Below are positions 17,817-25,095 of a stretch of DNA of 64,000 bases, piece after piece. A model generated the notes under the pieces. The model saw only the letters and a list, made by a program, of their open reading frames with translations, was not told the origin of the DNA and did no database searches. A program made the translations under genes and the position numbers. How positions within the stretch are numbered: the first letter of the stretch is position 1; the number at the start of each line of letters is the position of its first letter. This stretch comes from JBIKWM01 sp044356305 (GTDB taxonomy: Bacteria > Bacteroidota > Bacteroidia > UBA10329): contig JBIKWM010000006.1 in NCBI GenBank assembly GCA_044356305.1, positions 1-64,000 on the forward strand. The letters are read 5' to 3'.

Positions 17817-19793
17817 TCAATGCACCACGGCCCTGCCATGCAGGGTGCGGGTACCGTCAGAGGCGGTGATCAAATAGCAGCCTGCGCCAAGGCCCTTGAT
17901 CACCGCCTTGTCGTTTAGCAGATGTGCGTCCGCAGGCACAACGGCACCGGTAAGGTCGGTGACTGTGAGCCTCCAACCACCGGACTCGGGCAAAATGACC
18001 TGGAAACCGTCAGTGCTCGGGTTCGGACAGATGCTCAGGATGCCATGCCGGTCTGCCCCGTCTCTGATTCCGGTATGGTCAATGGCACGGCCCCAGGCAT
18101 AGTTGATGCTGATGGTGTCGAATGTCACGTTGGCCTCATACACTAACTCATCAGTCAACGGGTCGGTGTACCAATCCTCTGTCACCACCGCATCGTGCAC
18201 CAATTGGGTAAAGGTGCCGAAATCACCGTACATCTGGGCATCGCCCACCACCAACACCCAGGTCTGCCCCTCAGGCTCAAGACAGGTCTGAATGCCGTTC
18301 ACCTCTCCAAGACATCCTCTGCGCGCGGCCACATAGCCGTCTCCCTGCCTACCGATGAGCCAAAGGCCGTCCTCAATCACCTCATCCATCAGAGTATCGG
18401 GCCAGAAGAGCGACACCTCCGGATGCTCGTAACCAAGAATCTCGGGTTTGGGTTCCTCCCGGTACATGATCAGGGCCACATTGTGCGACTGATCCACATA
18501 AGGCAGGTGCTGGTTGAGATTGCTGGACGAACGGTCCTCCCAATCTGGCAGCACCTCGCCAGAAACTGGCATAATGGCCGCAGTTCCGACATTGGCCACG
18601 CATGGTATCTGCTGATATCCGACCTTACCCTTCCAAAAATCCTCGAACGAGCTCAATGTCACCTGCCCGCGTTTGTAAATGGCCACATCCTTTCCGCTTA
18701 TCACCGAGCTCATGGACATCATGCTCATATTGTTTGAAATTTCGATGATCTGAGCAGGGCTGAAACCGGAGAAAGGACTGAGCAACTCAAAATCGACATG
18801 GTTCCACATGTTCGAGTCGATGAGCAGTTGTGCCGTCTCTTCCACCACCAGCGGATGGAAGTAGGCCCCGCTGCTCCATTGCGCCATGACGCGGTCCACA
18901 TTGTTGAGCGATGCGTTCAGCACCTGACCCTCCTCCACGGTATGTCCCATGTGCAAGAGGGTGTCCAAATCTGCCTGCCAAGACAGCGGTACATTGTCCA
19001 TGGGTAAGGTAGAAGTCGCCAGAAATGCACCGGCATGCGAGGCATCGGCAGGCACCTCTCCCATTCCCGAGGCCAGATAGATAAGATGGTTGTGGTTCTG
19101 CCCGAATGCGTTCTTGTATTTACCGAAATAATTGCGGCCCGCTACGGGGAAAAACGATCCCTGATCATTGGTGAGCAGAAGCAGTTCCTCAAGCAGCCTT
19201 TGCGATGCGGTGATGGACAGGGCCTTGATCTCGGCATCCTGGGCAAAATCGGCCAGATTGATAATTCCTGACAGGCAATAGGGCGCGTAGGTAGATGAGA
19301 AGGTCTCGTAAAAGCCGTGACTGATCTTCATATTGAGGTAATGAACCAGCCGGTCGCGCAGGGTCGCATCGGCCGTCCAACTGTAATGCTCGTGCAGCAG
19401 CCAATTGCTCGACATCCACATGATCATGTGATTCTCTGACCAATATCCCCGCAGGGTATCTCCATAATTGACCCAGAAAGGCAATGGCTGTAGGCCCTGC
19501 AAAATCTGGGTATCATACTGCCCATTGCTGAGCATGAGGATGCGGATGAGTTTGACAATCTGAAAATCAACCGTGCTGGTAACAGGTAACGCATTGACAA
19601 TGGCATCGAGATACCCCTGATCAACCGGCAAACCCTGATGCGCCTGAATGCAAATCACATCGGCATCGGGATTGGCGAGGGCCGTAGCGATGTACGCGTT
19701 TCTGCGGGTCTCAAAGTCTTGGGCCGAGGCCAACCGGACACCCACAACAAGGGCTGATGCGGCAATAAAAGAACTGAGAAGAAATCGTGACAT
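17817..19793 (-). CDS. T9SS-exported protein, probable alpha/alpha-toroid carbohydrate-active fold
   Basis: A 658-residue protein with an N-terminal signal peptide (ending ASAQ) and a C-terminal type A sorting domain (ICPNPSTDGFQV, then LTGAVVP and GCYLITASDG). Between these, residues 30-330 are helix-rich with repeated aromatic and His motifs (SENHMIMWMSSNWLLHEHY, NAFGQNHNHLIYLASG), as in six-hairpin alpha/alpha-toroid lyases and hydrolases. Residues 340-570 look beta-rich, as in polysaccharide lyases with a C-terminal sandwich. I cannot name a family, so a polysaccharide lyase role is only inferred. Confidence 0.6.
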   Translation of the reverse strand: MSRFLLSSFIAASALVVGVRLASAQDFETRRNAYIATALANPDADVICIQAHQGLPVDQGYLDAIVNALPVTSTVDFQIVKLIRILMLSNGQYDTQILQGLQPLPFWVNYGDTLRGYWSENHMIMWMSSNWLLHEHYSWTADATLRDRLVHYLNMKISHGFYETFSSTYAPYCLSGIINLADFAQDAEIKALSITASQRLLEELLLLTNDQGSFFPVAGRNYFGKYKNAFGQNHNHLIYLASGMGEVPADASHAGAFLATSTLPMDNVPLSWQADLDTLLHMGHTVEEGQVLNASLNNVDRVMAQWSSGAYFHPLVVEETAQLLIDSNMWNHVDFELLSPFSGFSPAQIIEISNNMSMMSMSSVISGKDVAIYKRGQVTLSSFEDFWKGKVGYQQIPCVANVGTAAIMPVSGEVLPDWEDRSSSNLNQHLPYVDQSHNVALIMYREEPKPEILGYEHPEVSLFWPDTLMDEVIEDGLWLIGRQGDGYVAARRGCLGEVNGIQTCLEPEGQTWVLVVGDAQMYGDFGTFTQLVHDAVVTEDWYTDPLTDELVYEANVTFDTISINYAWGRAIDHTGIRDGADRHGILSICPNPSTDGFQVILPESGGWRLTVTDLTGAVVPADAHLLNDKAVIKGLGAGCYLITASDGTRTLHGRAVVH

Positions 19794-19854
19794 GATGGGG
19801 GATTGTGTGCCCGAAAATTAGGAAAAGCCCGAGTGAAAAACAGACCTTCGTGGC

Positions 19855-21150
19855 ATGAGCGATATTCTATTGAAAATGGGAGCCGATAGGATCGGAAATC
19901 GGGTTCTTAAGGCCATCGGGATCAATGCGCCACAGCAGCTGAACAGGGATCACAGTCCATGGTCAAGTGCGCTTCATCTTCCCGGACGACTGATAGCGCT
20001 AAATGCCGAGAATCTGAGATTCAGCGACCTGAAATTCAATGAGGAAGGCAGATCCATCTGTATTGATGCTACTGCAGTCGCAACGCTCGATGACCTGCGA
20101 TCCCTGTTCGTCACCCTGCGCCACGAGACGCCTAAGCTGCCTCGGTGCAGCAGCGTTGTGATCCTGGCATCGGTGCATGATACTCAAAGCGACCTGACCC
20201 GTGCCGCTGTGGTCAGGGCCATTGAAGGTGTCATACGTTCGCTGGCCAAAGAGCTCGGGCCGAAGGGAACAACTGTGAATCTCTTGAGGATCAATGATGA
20301 TGTGAGCTCTGAACGTATGCTGGGGCCCTTGGCCTTTTTCCTTTCGGGTCGTTCGGCCTTCATCACCGGACAATGCCTTTCCATTGACCCGATAGGGCCC
20401 GAAAGATCAGACTCTCTCACTGGAAAAGTAGTGATTCTTACCGGTGCAGCCGGTGGTATAGGCAGCGCCACAGCTCGCAGACTACACGCGGAGGGTGCGA
20501 AGTTGCTTCTGGTCGATGTACCCGCTATGGCCGAGAGTGGGCAGGCCCTGGCGAAAATGCTGGGCGGAGCGGAATTTGTGGCTGCCGACCTCACACTACC
20601 TGAGCACCGCGCCCAACTAGTTCGTACGGTGAGCCACCGCTACCAAAAAGCGCATGTGGTTATACACAATGCCGGAATAACCCGCGATAGGACCTTGGCC
20701 AAAATGAGTGACGACCAATGGGATAAGGTGATAGCGGTGAATCTGGGTGCAGTGCTCTCACTCACCCAAGAGCTGTTGGATTCCGAACTGATCAGCGATG
20801 ACGGGCGGGTGATCAATATCTCCTCCATTTCTGGTGTAGCGGGCAATTTCGGGCAGACGAATTATACGGCCACAAAGGCTGGACTCATCGCATTCAGCCA
20901 GATGCTCGATATGAGGCTGAATAAAAGTGGGATTCGTGCAAATGCCATTGCACCCGGTTTCATTGAGACGAAGATGGTCAGCACAATGCCATTTTTCACT
21001 CGTGAAGCGGCCCGAAGGCTAACTGCCCTGCGACAGGGCGGCAGGCCCGAAGATGTGGCCGAAGCCATCACCTTCCTCGCGCACCCATTAAGTCAAGGCA
21101 TCGGCAGTCAGGTGTTGCGTGTGTGCGGGGGCAGTTTCCTCGGTGCCTGA
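19855..21150 (+). CDS. high-molecular-weight FabG-like 3-oxoacyl-ACP reductase
   Basis: A 431-residue SDR with two Rossmann-like halves. The N-terminal half (about 1-185) lacks the glycine motif and catalytic residues. The C-terminal half (about 190-431) is complete: TGAAGGIGSATA for the cofactor, HNAGITRD, the catalytic Ser in ISSISG and YxxxK in NYTATKAG. This layout matches long FabG proteins that reduce 3-oxoacyl-CoA/ACP. It lies 44 bp before psd on the same strand, but psd has its own promoter-like sequence. A weak GACCTTCG box lies 4 nt before the ATG. Substrate is uncertain. Confidence 0.82.
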   Translation: MSDILLKMGADRIGNRVLKAIGINAPQQLNRDHSPWSSALHLPGRLIALNAENLRFSDLKFNEEGRSICIDATAVATLDDLRSLFVTLRHETPKLPRCSSVVILASVHDTQSDLTRAAVVRAIEGVIRSLAKELGPKGTTVNLLRINDDVSSERMLGPLAFFLSGRSAFITGQCLSIDPIGPERSDSLTGKVVILTGAAGGIGSATARRLHAEGAKLLLVDVPAMAESGQALAKMLGGAEFVAADLTLPEHRAQLVRTVSHRYQKAHVVIHNAGITRDRTLAKMSDDQWDKVIAVNLGAVLSLTQELLDSELISDDGRVINISSISGVAGNFGQTNYTATKAGLIAFSQMLDMRLNKSGIRANAIAPGFIETKMVSTMPFFTREAARRLTALRQGGRPEDVAEAITFLAHPLSQGIGSQVLRVCGGSFLGA

Positions 21151-21159
21151 CACAACGGT

Positions 21160-21189
21160 TTGCCGCCCAAGTCTGTAAGGTTACTTTTG
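21160..21189 (+). promoter_or_regulatory. promoter for psd, overlapping the start region
   Basis: TTG at 21160-21162, a 19-bp spacer and TACTTTTG at 21182-21189 fit the Bacteroidota consensus TTG-N17-20-TAnnTTTG. The -7 box ends 5 nt before ATG 21195, so the transcript should begin at or within a few bases of the start codon. Confidence 0.55.
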
Positions 21190-21194
21190 CCGCC

Positions 21195-21854
21195 ATGACC
21201 ATTCACCGCGAAGGATACGGACTCATTGCCCTTGCTGCTGGCGTGGCTTGCATATTAGCCGCCATCGGGCATTTCGCTCTGGGCCAATGGCCTATTTTCA
21301 GTTACCTGCTCTATGTCGCTGCGTTGTTCGTCTTTGTCGCTGTGCTACAGTTCTTCAGAATCCCCAAGAGGCAGCATACCACAGGCACCGATCTTGTCAT
21401 TTGCCCTGCCGATGGCAAGGTGGTGACCATTGAGGAGATGAACGAAGCCGAATTTCTGAACGGTGAAAGACGCATTCAGGTGAGCATTTTCATGTCACCG
21501 CTCAATGTGCACGTTAACCGCTACCCCATAAGCGGGCGCATCAGCTATTTCAAATACCATCCGGGGCTGTTCCTGGTGGCATGGCATCCCAAATCGAGCA
21601 CCGACAACGAACGCACCACAGTGGTGATTGATAACGGGCGAGGCACCAGCATACTACTGCGGCAGATAGCAGGTGCGGTGGCGCGCAGGATAGTGTGGTA
21701 CTGTAAGGAAGGGCAGGCCGTGACACAGAACGATGAGCTCGGGTTCATCAAATTCGGGTCGCGGGTCGATGTCATGCTGCCCCTCAGTGCCAAGGTGAAA
21801 GTGCAGCTCGGACAGGCCGTACAGGGTGGTGTGACGGTGCTTGCTGAAATATGA
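21195..21854 (+). CDS. psd: phosphatidylserine decarboxylase, short form
   Basis: Pyruvoyl-dependent enzyme that makes phosphatidylethanolamine from phosphatidylserine. At 219 residues it is the short type found in Bacteroidota. It has two N-terminal hydrophobic helices (about 8-24 and 32-50). PADGKVV marks the start of the catalytic domain, and SPLNVHVNRYP and RIVWYCKEGQAV are typical. The self-cleavage motif is FGS at residues 187-189, with Ser189 the predicted pyruvoyl precursor. ATG 21195 is chosen because it begins the membrane segment and sits just after a good promoter; an upstream frame to 21123 overlaps the previous gene. Confidence 0.92.
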   Translation: MTIHREGYGLIALAAGVACILAAIGHFALGQWPIFSYLLYVAALFVFVAVLQFFRIPKRQHTTGTDLVICPADGKVVTIEEMNEAEFLNGERRIQVSIFMSPLNVHVNRYPISGRISYFKYHPGLFLVAWHPKSSTDNERTTVVIDNGRGTSILLRQIAGAVARRIVWYCKEGQAVTQNDELGFIKFGSRVDVMLPLSAKVKVQLGQAVQGGVTVLAEI

Positions 21855-21925
21855 ACACCCACTACCGATTATTGTTACGACATTTGCATCCACGTCTAAC
21901 CACTCAAGACCAAACACGAACAGAC

Positions 21926-22198
21926 ATGAAAAAGATCCTTCTTACCGGCAGCTTCCTTCTATGTGCAGGTGTTGCCACCGTGATGGCACAGTCTGCCAGC
22001 AGCGAAAAGAGCACCACCGTGGCACCGGCCGCCACCGAGACCAAGTCGTGCAGCAAGGCTGAGAAGGCCGCATGTTGCAAGGCCGGTGAGGCCAAAGCCT
22101 GCTGCAGCAAAGACAAGGCTGCCGCATCTGGACATTGCTCAGGTGCAACCAAGGCCGAAGCCACCAAGAAAGAGGAGCACGCTGCACCTAAGCAGTGA
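21926..22198 (+). CDS. small secreted Cys/Lys/Ala-rich peptide
   Basis: A 90-residue protein that starts at ATG 21926 with a clear signal peptide (MKKILLTGSFLLCAGVATVMAQ). The mature part of about 68 residues is low complexity. It has seven Cys in CSK, ACCK, ACCSK and HC contexts, spaced by Lys/Ala/Glu-rich stretches, and ends EEHAAPKQ. I recognise no family. The CC pairs in a secreted peptide suggest metal binding or redox, but this is inference. It is followed by the strongest terminator in the window, so it ends its transcription unit. Confidence 0.65.
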   Translation: MKKILLTGSFLLCAGVATVMAQSASSEKSTTVAPAATETKSCSKAEKAACCKAGEAKACCSKDKAAASGHCSGATKAEATKKEEHAAPKQ

Positions 22199-22220
22199 TC
22201 AGCTACTGAACCTATTAGTG

Positions 22221-22250
22221 AAAGCGGCCCGATGAGGGCCGCTTTTTTTT
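22221..22250 (+). terminator. Rho-independent terminator after the Cys-rich peptide gene
   Basis: A 10-bp perfect stem (AAAGCGGCCC pairing with GGGCCGCTTT), a 5-nt GATGA loop and a run of eight T at 22243-22250. It lies 22 bp after the stop codon. Confidence 0.92.
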
Positions 22251-22261
22251 GTCTTGCCAGC

Positions 22262-22960
22262 TCAGGGCAGCAGTTCGTGCAGCGAGCGCACCACCATGAG
22301 TCTGTGGTGAGGTTCTGGCAATTCGCCATCAGGAAGCAGATACACCGCATGCCAACCGGCCCTGAGCGCGCCATCAATGTCGGCCTCGTAGTGGTCGCCC
22401 ACCATCACAACCTTATGGGCATGCGTGCCGGTCACAGCCAGTGCATGATTGAATATGATGGGGTCAGGCTTTCGAACCCCCACCATCTCAGAGGTGAAAA
22501 CATGTTTGAAATAGTGCGCAATGCCCGATGCCTGCATCTTGAGGTGCTGTACCTCATCAAACCCGTTGGTGATGACGCTCATGGGCACTCCGACATGCGC
22601 AAGGTGGCGCAAAAGTTCATTGGTGCCATCAACGAGGGCCGTGCGTCTGGGGCTGCGCTCCACATATGCGCTGCCCATCTTTTCGGCCAGGACGGCATCT
22701 TTCACCCCAAAAAATCGGAATGCCGCATCAAAACGGGCATACCGTAGGCCTTCCTTGTCAATGATCCCATCGCGGTATTGTTGCCAGAATATGTCGTTTA
22801 TTCGGTGATACTCGGGCACGAACACTTCGAAAGGAACACCCAGCCGCTGCTGCAGGTTCAACTCAGCATAAATCTCTTGTAAAGTCAGCCGCGAGTTGAC
22901 CTCAAAATCCCACAACGTGCGGTCGAGGTCGAAGAAAACATGGTCGAACTCAGCGAGCAT
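22262..22960 (-). CDS. yjjG: YjjG family noncanonical pyrimidine nucleotidase (HAD)
   Basis: HAD hydrolase of 232 residues, expected to dephosphorylate non-standard pyrimidine nucleotides and so sanitise the nucleotide pool. The catalytic DxD is in FFDLDRTLWDFE at about residues 10-20. Motif II is SVITNGF, motif III is the Lys in VRKPDP, and motif IV is VMVGDHYEADI. NSRLTLQEIY in the cap start is typical of Bacteroidota YjjG. Its ATG shares one base with the stop of the upstream membrane protein gene (TGATG), so translation is probably coupled. Confidence 0.88.
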   Translation of the reverse strand: MLAEFDHVFFDLDRTLWDFEVNSRLTLQEIYAELNLQQRLGVPFEVFVPEYHRINDIFWQQYRDGIIDKEGLRYARFDAAFRFFGVKDAVLAEKMGSAYVERSPRRTALVDGTNELLRHLAHVGVPMSVITNGFDEVQHLKMQASGIAHYFKHVFTSEMVGVRKPDPIIFNHALAVTGTHAHKVVMVGDHYEADIDGALRAGWHAVYLLPDGELPEPHHRLMVVRSLHELLP

Positions 22961-23424
22961 CAGTCAATCATCACACTCGTGACCAGTACCCCAGACGATA
23001 TGACCACACTCCAAAACACAACCGAGGCGAACAGGTACTTGAATATCCGCTTCCTATCGTGATGAAAATAGCGGGTAGCAAGGAAGGTGCCCACTGGAAT
23101 GCTGAGTATGGTGGGAGTTACCACCGCAAGACCCATCAACCCATATTCCCTTATGACGTGCACTATGAGACGGCTCTTACGGCTGAATACTTTTTTCGGT
23201 GGGGCTGGTCTGCCACCACGCAATAGCGACTTGATGCGCTCCACCACATACAGGATTCCTTCGCTCAGGTAAAAGAAGAACAGCACCCCAAGTATGCCAC
23301 CTATGGTTGTGATAATGAGGGTCTGAAGGAAATTGAAACCGATGTTCAGGGCTGTGATCGGGGCCGTTAGGAACTTCGTCCCGCTAAGGATGACCACCAG
23401 AAGTACCTGTAACGCCTTTTCCAC
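22960..23424 (-). CDS. hypothetical membrane protein with three hydrophobic segments
   Basis: A 154-residue inner-membrane protein with hydrophobic segments at about 5-20, 30-55 and 92-150 (the last probably two helices). A basic loop (RIKSLLRGGRPAPPKKVFSRKSR) lies between them. It looks like the small membrane proteins annotated near SNARE-associated or small-export families in Bacteroidota, but I cannot assign one. It overlaps the yjjG start by one base, so the two are co-transcribed. No function is proposed. Confidence 0.7.
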   Translation of the reverse strand: MEKALQVLLVVILSGTKFLTAPITALNIGFNFLQTLIITTIGGILGVLFFFYLSEGILYVVERIKSLLRGGRPAPPKKVFSRKSRLIVHVIREYGLMGLAVVTPTILSIPVGTFLATRYFHHDRKRIFKYLFASVVFWSVVISSGVLVTSVMID

Positions 23425-23487
23425 CTTACCTGCTCAGAGAATGGCCATCTCAACGCTCGTAGCAACGCGTTGGTTATGCATTCAAGT

Positions 23488-24153
23488 TCAGTCCTTTGTC
23501 CCGAATGCAAGGTCTCCGGCATCGCCCAACCCCGGCACTATGTAGGCGTGTGCAGTGAGTTCCTCATCAAGCGCGGCCACCCACACGGTGCAGTTTCGGG
23601 GCAGGTTGCGCTGCACATGAGCCAGCCCTTCGGTGCTCGCAATGGCGGCCACAATGTGTATGTGTGCCGGTCTGCCTTTGCGCAACAGAGCATTCACGGC
23701 CAGCAGGATAGAACTACCCGTGGCCAGCATCGGGTCGCTCATGATCACATGGCGGCCTTCCACGCTGGGGCTGCTCAGGTATTCAACCTTCACATCAAAA
23801 CTTCCATCGGCACTGTGAGGCAGGCGATAGGCCGATATGAATGCATTGTCGGCCCAGTCAAAGTAGTTCAACAATCCTTGATGCAGGGGCAGTCCGGCCC
23901 GCAGTATGGTGGCCAGCACCGGTTGCCCGTCAAGCATGGGCACATTGGCCACACCCAAAGGGGTGGTCACCTCGCGCACGAGCATGGGCAGATGGCGGCT
24001 TATCTCGTAGGCCATCACCTCACCTATCCGCTCCAGATTGCGCCTGAAGCGCATGCGGTCGGTCTGTACAGAAACATCGCGCAATTCGCCAATGAACTGA
24101 TCTAGTAGTGTACCCTTGCCCCCAAGTACGTGGGCCGCTGCCGTGCTGCTCAT
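23488..24153 (-). CDS. upp: uracil phosphoribosyltransferase
   Basis: Pyrimidine salvage: converts uracil and PRPP to UMP. It is 221 residues, slightly longer than the usual 208-210. The PRPP site is VIMSDPMLATGSSILLAV near residue 138, and the uracil-binding C-terminus is AYIVPGLGDAGDLAFGT. ATILRAGLPLHQGL near residue 83 is also characteristic. It lies downstream of ndk on the same strand, but a 352-bp spacer separates them, so it probably has its own promoter (TAACTTTA ending 5 nt before the ATG). Confidence 0.94.
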   Translation of the reverse strand: MSSTAAAHVLGGKGTLLDQFIGELRDVSVQTDRMRFRRNLERIGEVMAYEISRHLPMLVREVTTPLGVANVPMLDGQPVLATILRAGLPLHQGLLNYFDWADNAFISAYRLPHSADGSFDVKVEYLSSPSVEGRHVIMSDPMLATGSSILLAVNALLRKGRPAHIHIVAAIASTEGLAHVQRNLPRNCTVWVAALDEELTAHAYIVPGLGDAGDLAFGTKD

Positions 24154-24158
24154 GGCCG

Positions 24159-24166
24159 TAAAGTTA
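24159..24166 (-). promoter_or_regulatory. -7 promoter box just before upp
   Basis: The minus strand reads TAACTTTA, one base from TAnnTTTG, ending 5 nt before the upp ATG at 24153. No -33 TTG is found at 17-20 bp. Confidence 0.35.
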
Positions 24167-24387
24167 GACCGATCGCAACTTTCTTAAGGCAGGATAACGC
24201 GTATAGTCTGGGCTGTGCCTCCGTTCCACGGAAGTTTGATGAACTGCGCATTTCAAGACGGGATCTGTAGGCTACTCACACCTTGAAAGAAGAGTTACCA
24301 CATAGCGGATGCACGGTATCACTGGACTACGAAGTCATCCAGTCATCTGTATTATGGCCAGCAAGTGTCGGTGCTATCGGAAAAACA

Positions 24388-24453
24388 ATGCACCTAATCA
24401 ATAGTCACATGCAAATTGAATGACTTTGGATAGGTGCATGAATTAACCTATCC
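24388..24453. promoter_or_regulatory. two mutually exclusive hairpins upstream of upp
   Basis: Arms ATGCACCTA (24388-24396) and TAGGTGCAT (24431-24439) form one long imperfect hairpin, extended inward by TC/GA and AGTCA/TGACT around a 13-nt loop. A second hairpin pairs GGATAGG (24428-24434) with CCTATCC (24447-24453). They share 24428-24434, so only one can form. The position fits the upp leader or the ndk 3' end. No U-run follows either hairpin. Confidence 0.35.
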
Positions 24454-24505
24454 CTACTTGGGAAACGGGCATTGCTGCGCGAAGAACCCAGAAAAATTCA
24501 GCTGT

Positions 24506-24925
24506 TCAGGGCCTGTCGAATGCTGAGAAGAAGAAGTCGCCCTCAATGCGGGCATTGTCATCGCTATCAGAGCCGTGAACGGCATTGTTGCCTATGCTGC
24601 GAGCGTACTTCTTGCGTATGGTGCCCTCTTCAGCCTTGGCCGGGTCAGTGGCACCTATCAGTTTGCGGAAATCCTCAACGGCATTCTCCTTTTCCAAGAT
24701 GGCAGCCACAATGGGGCCACTGCTCATATAATCGACCAGTTCGCCATAGAACGGACGGGCACTGTGCACCTCATAGAATTTGCCTGCCTGAGCCGGTGTG
24801 AGTCGGAGGTAACGCATGGCCACAATGCGGAAACCGGCAGCATTGATCATCTGAAGGATGTTACCGATGTTGTTGTCAGCCACTGCATCGGGCTTGATCA
24901 TGGTGAAGGTCCTGTTAGTAGCCAT
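24506..24925 (-). CDS. ndk: nucleoside diphosphate kinase
   Basis: Transfers the gamma phosphate between nucleoside triphosphates and diphosphates through a phospho-His. At 139 residues it is full length. The N-terminus TFTMIKPDAV is the family start, and the active-site motif NNAVHGSDSDDNA with the catalytic His lies near residue 114-126. It is divergent from purL across a 170-bp spacer that carries a TACTTTCG box on the ndk side (24976-24969). Grouped with upp and purL, it makes this a nucleotide-metabolism neighbourhood. Confidence 0.95.
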   Translation of the reverse strand: MATNRTFTMIKPDAVADNNIGNILQMINAAGFRIVAMRYLRLTPAQAGKFYEVHSARPFYGELVDYMSSGPIVAAILEKENAVEDFRKLIGATDPAKAEEGTIRKKYARSIGNNAVHGSDSDDNARIEGDFFFSAFDRP

Positions 24926-24968
24926 CGCTCGCTTTCTTTATTTCGATTATGCCTCGTTTTTGCGGCCG

Positions 24969-24976
24969 CGAAAGTA
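24969..24976 (-). promoter_or_regulatory. -7 promoter box for ndk
   Basis: TACTTTCG on the minus strand, one base from the Bacteroidota consensus, 43 nt before the ndk ATG and followed by a GC-rich CGGCC as at several other starts in the window. Confidence 0.35.
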
Positions 24977-25066
24977 GTCGGATTCTGGTTTCGGTAGACT
25001 CCACCATTTCTGTGCATGTAACATTAGAGAGTATGCCTCTGCGCCTTACCCTGCTTGGCTGCTGAT

Positions 25067-25074
25067 TACCTTCG
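25067..25074 (+). promoter_or_regulatory. -7 promoter box for purL
   Basis: TACCTTCG, one base from TAnnTTTG, 21 nt before the purL ATG at 25096. No TTG at 17-20 bp. Confidence 0.35.
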
Positions 25075-25095
25075 CGCGAACTTCAGAACACCTAA

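Larger units (their letters stand above)
24154..24505. other. 352-bp spacer between ndk and upp with competing inverted repeats
   Basis: No gene is supported here. The right part, 24388-24453, contains two overlapping inverted repeats that share the sequence GGATAGG and so cannot form together. The rest shows no repeat, terminator or tRNA-like fold that I can recognise. Confidence 0.5.
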
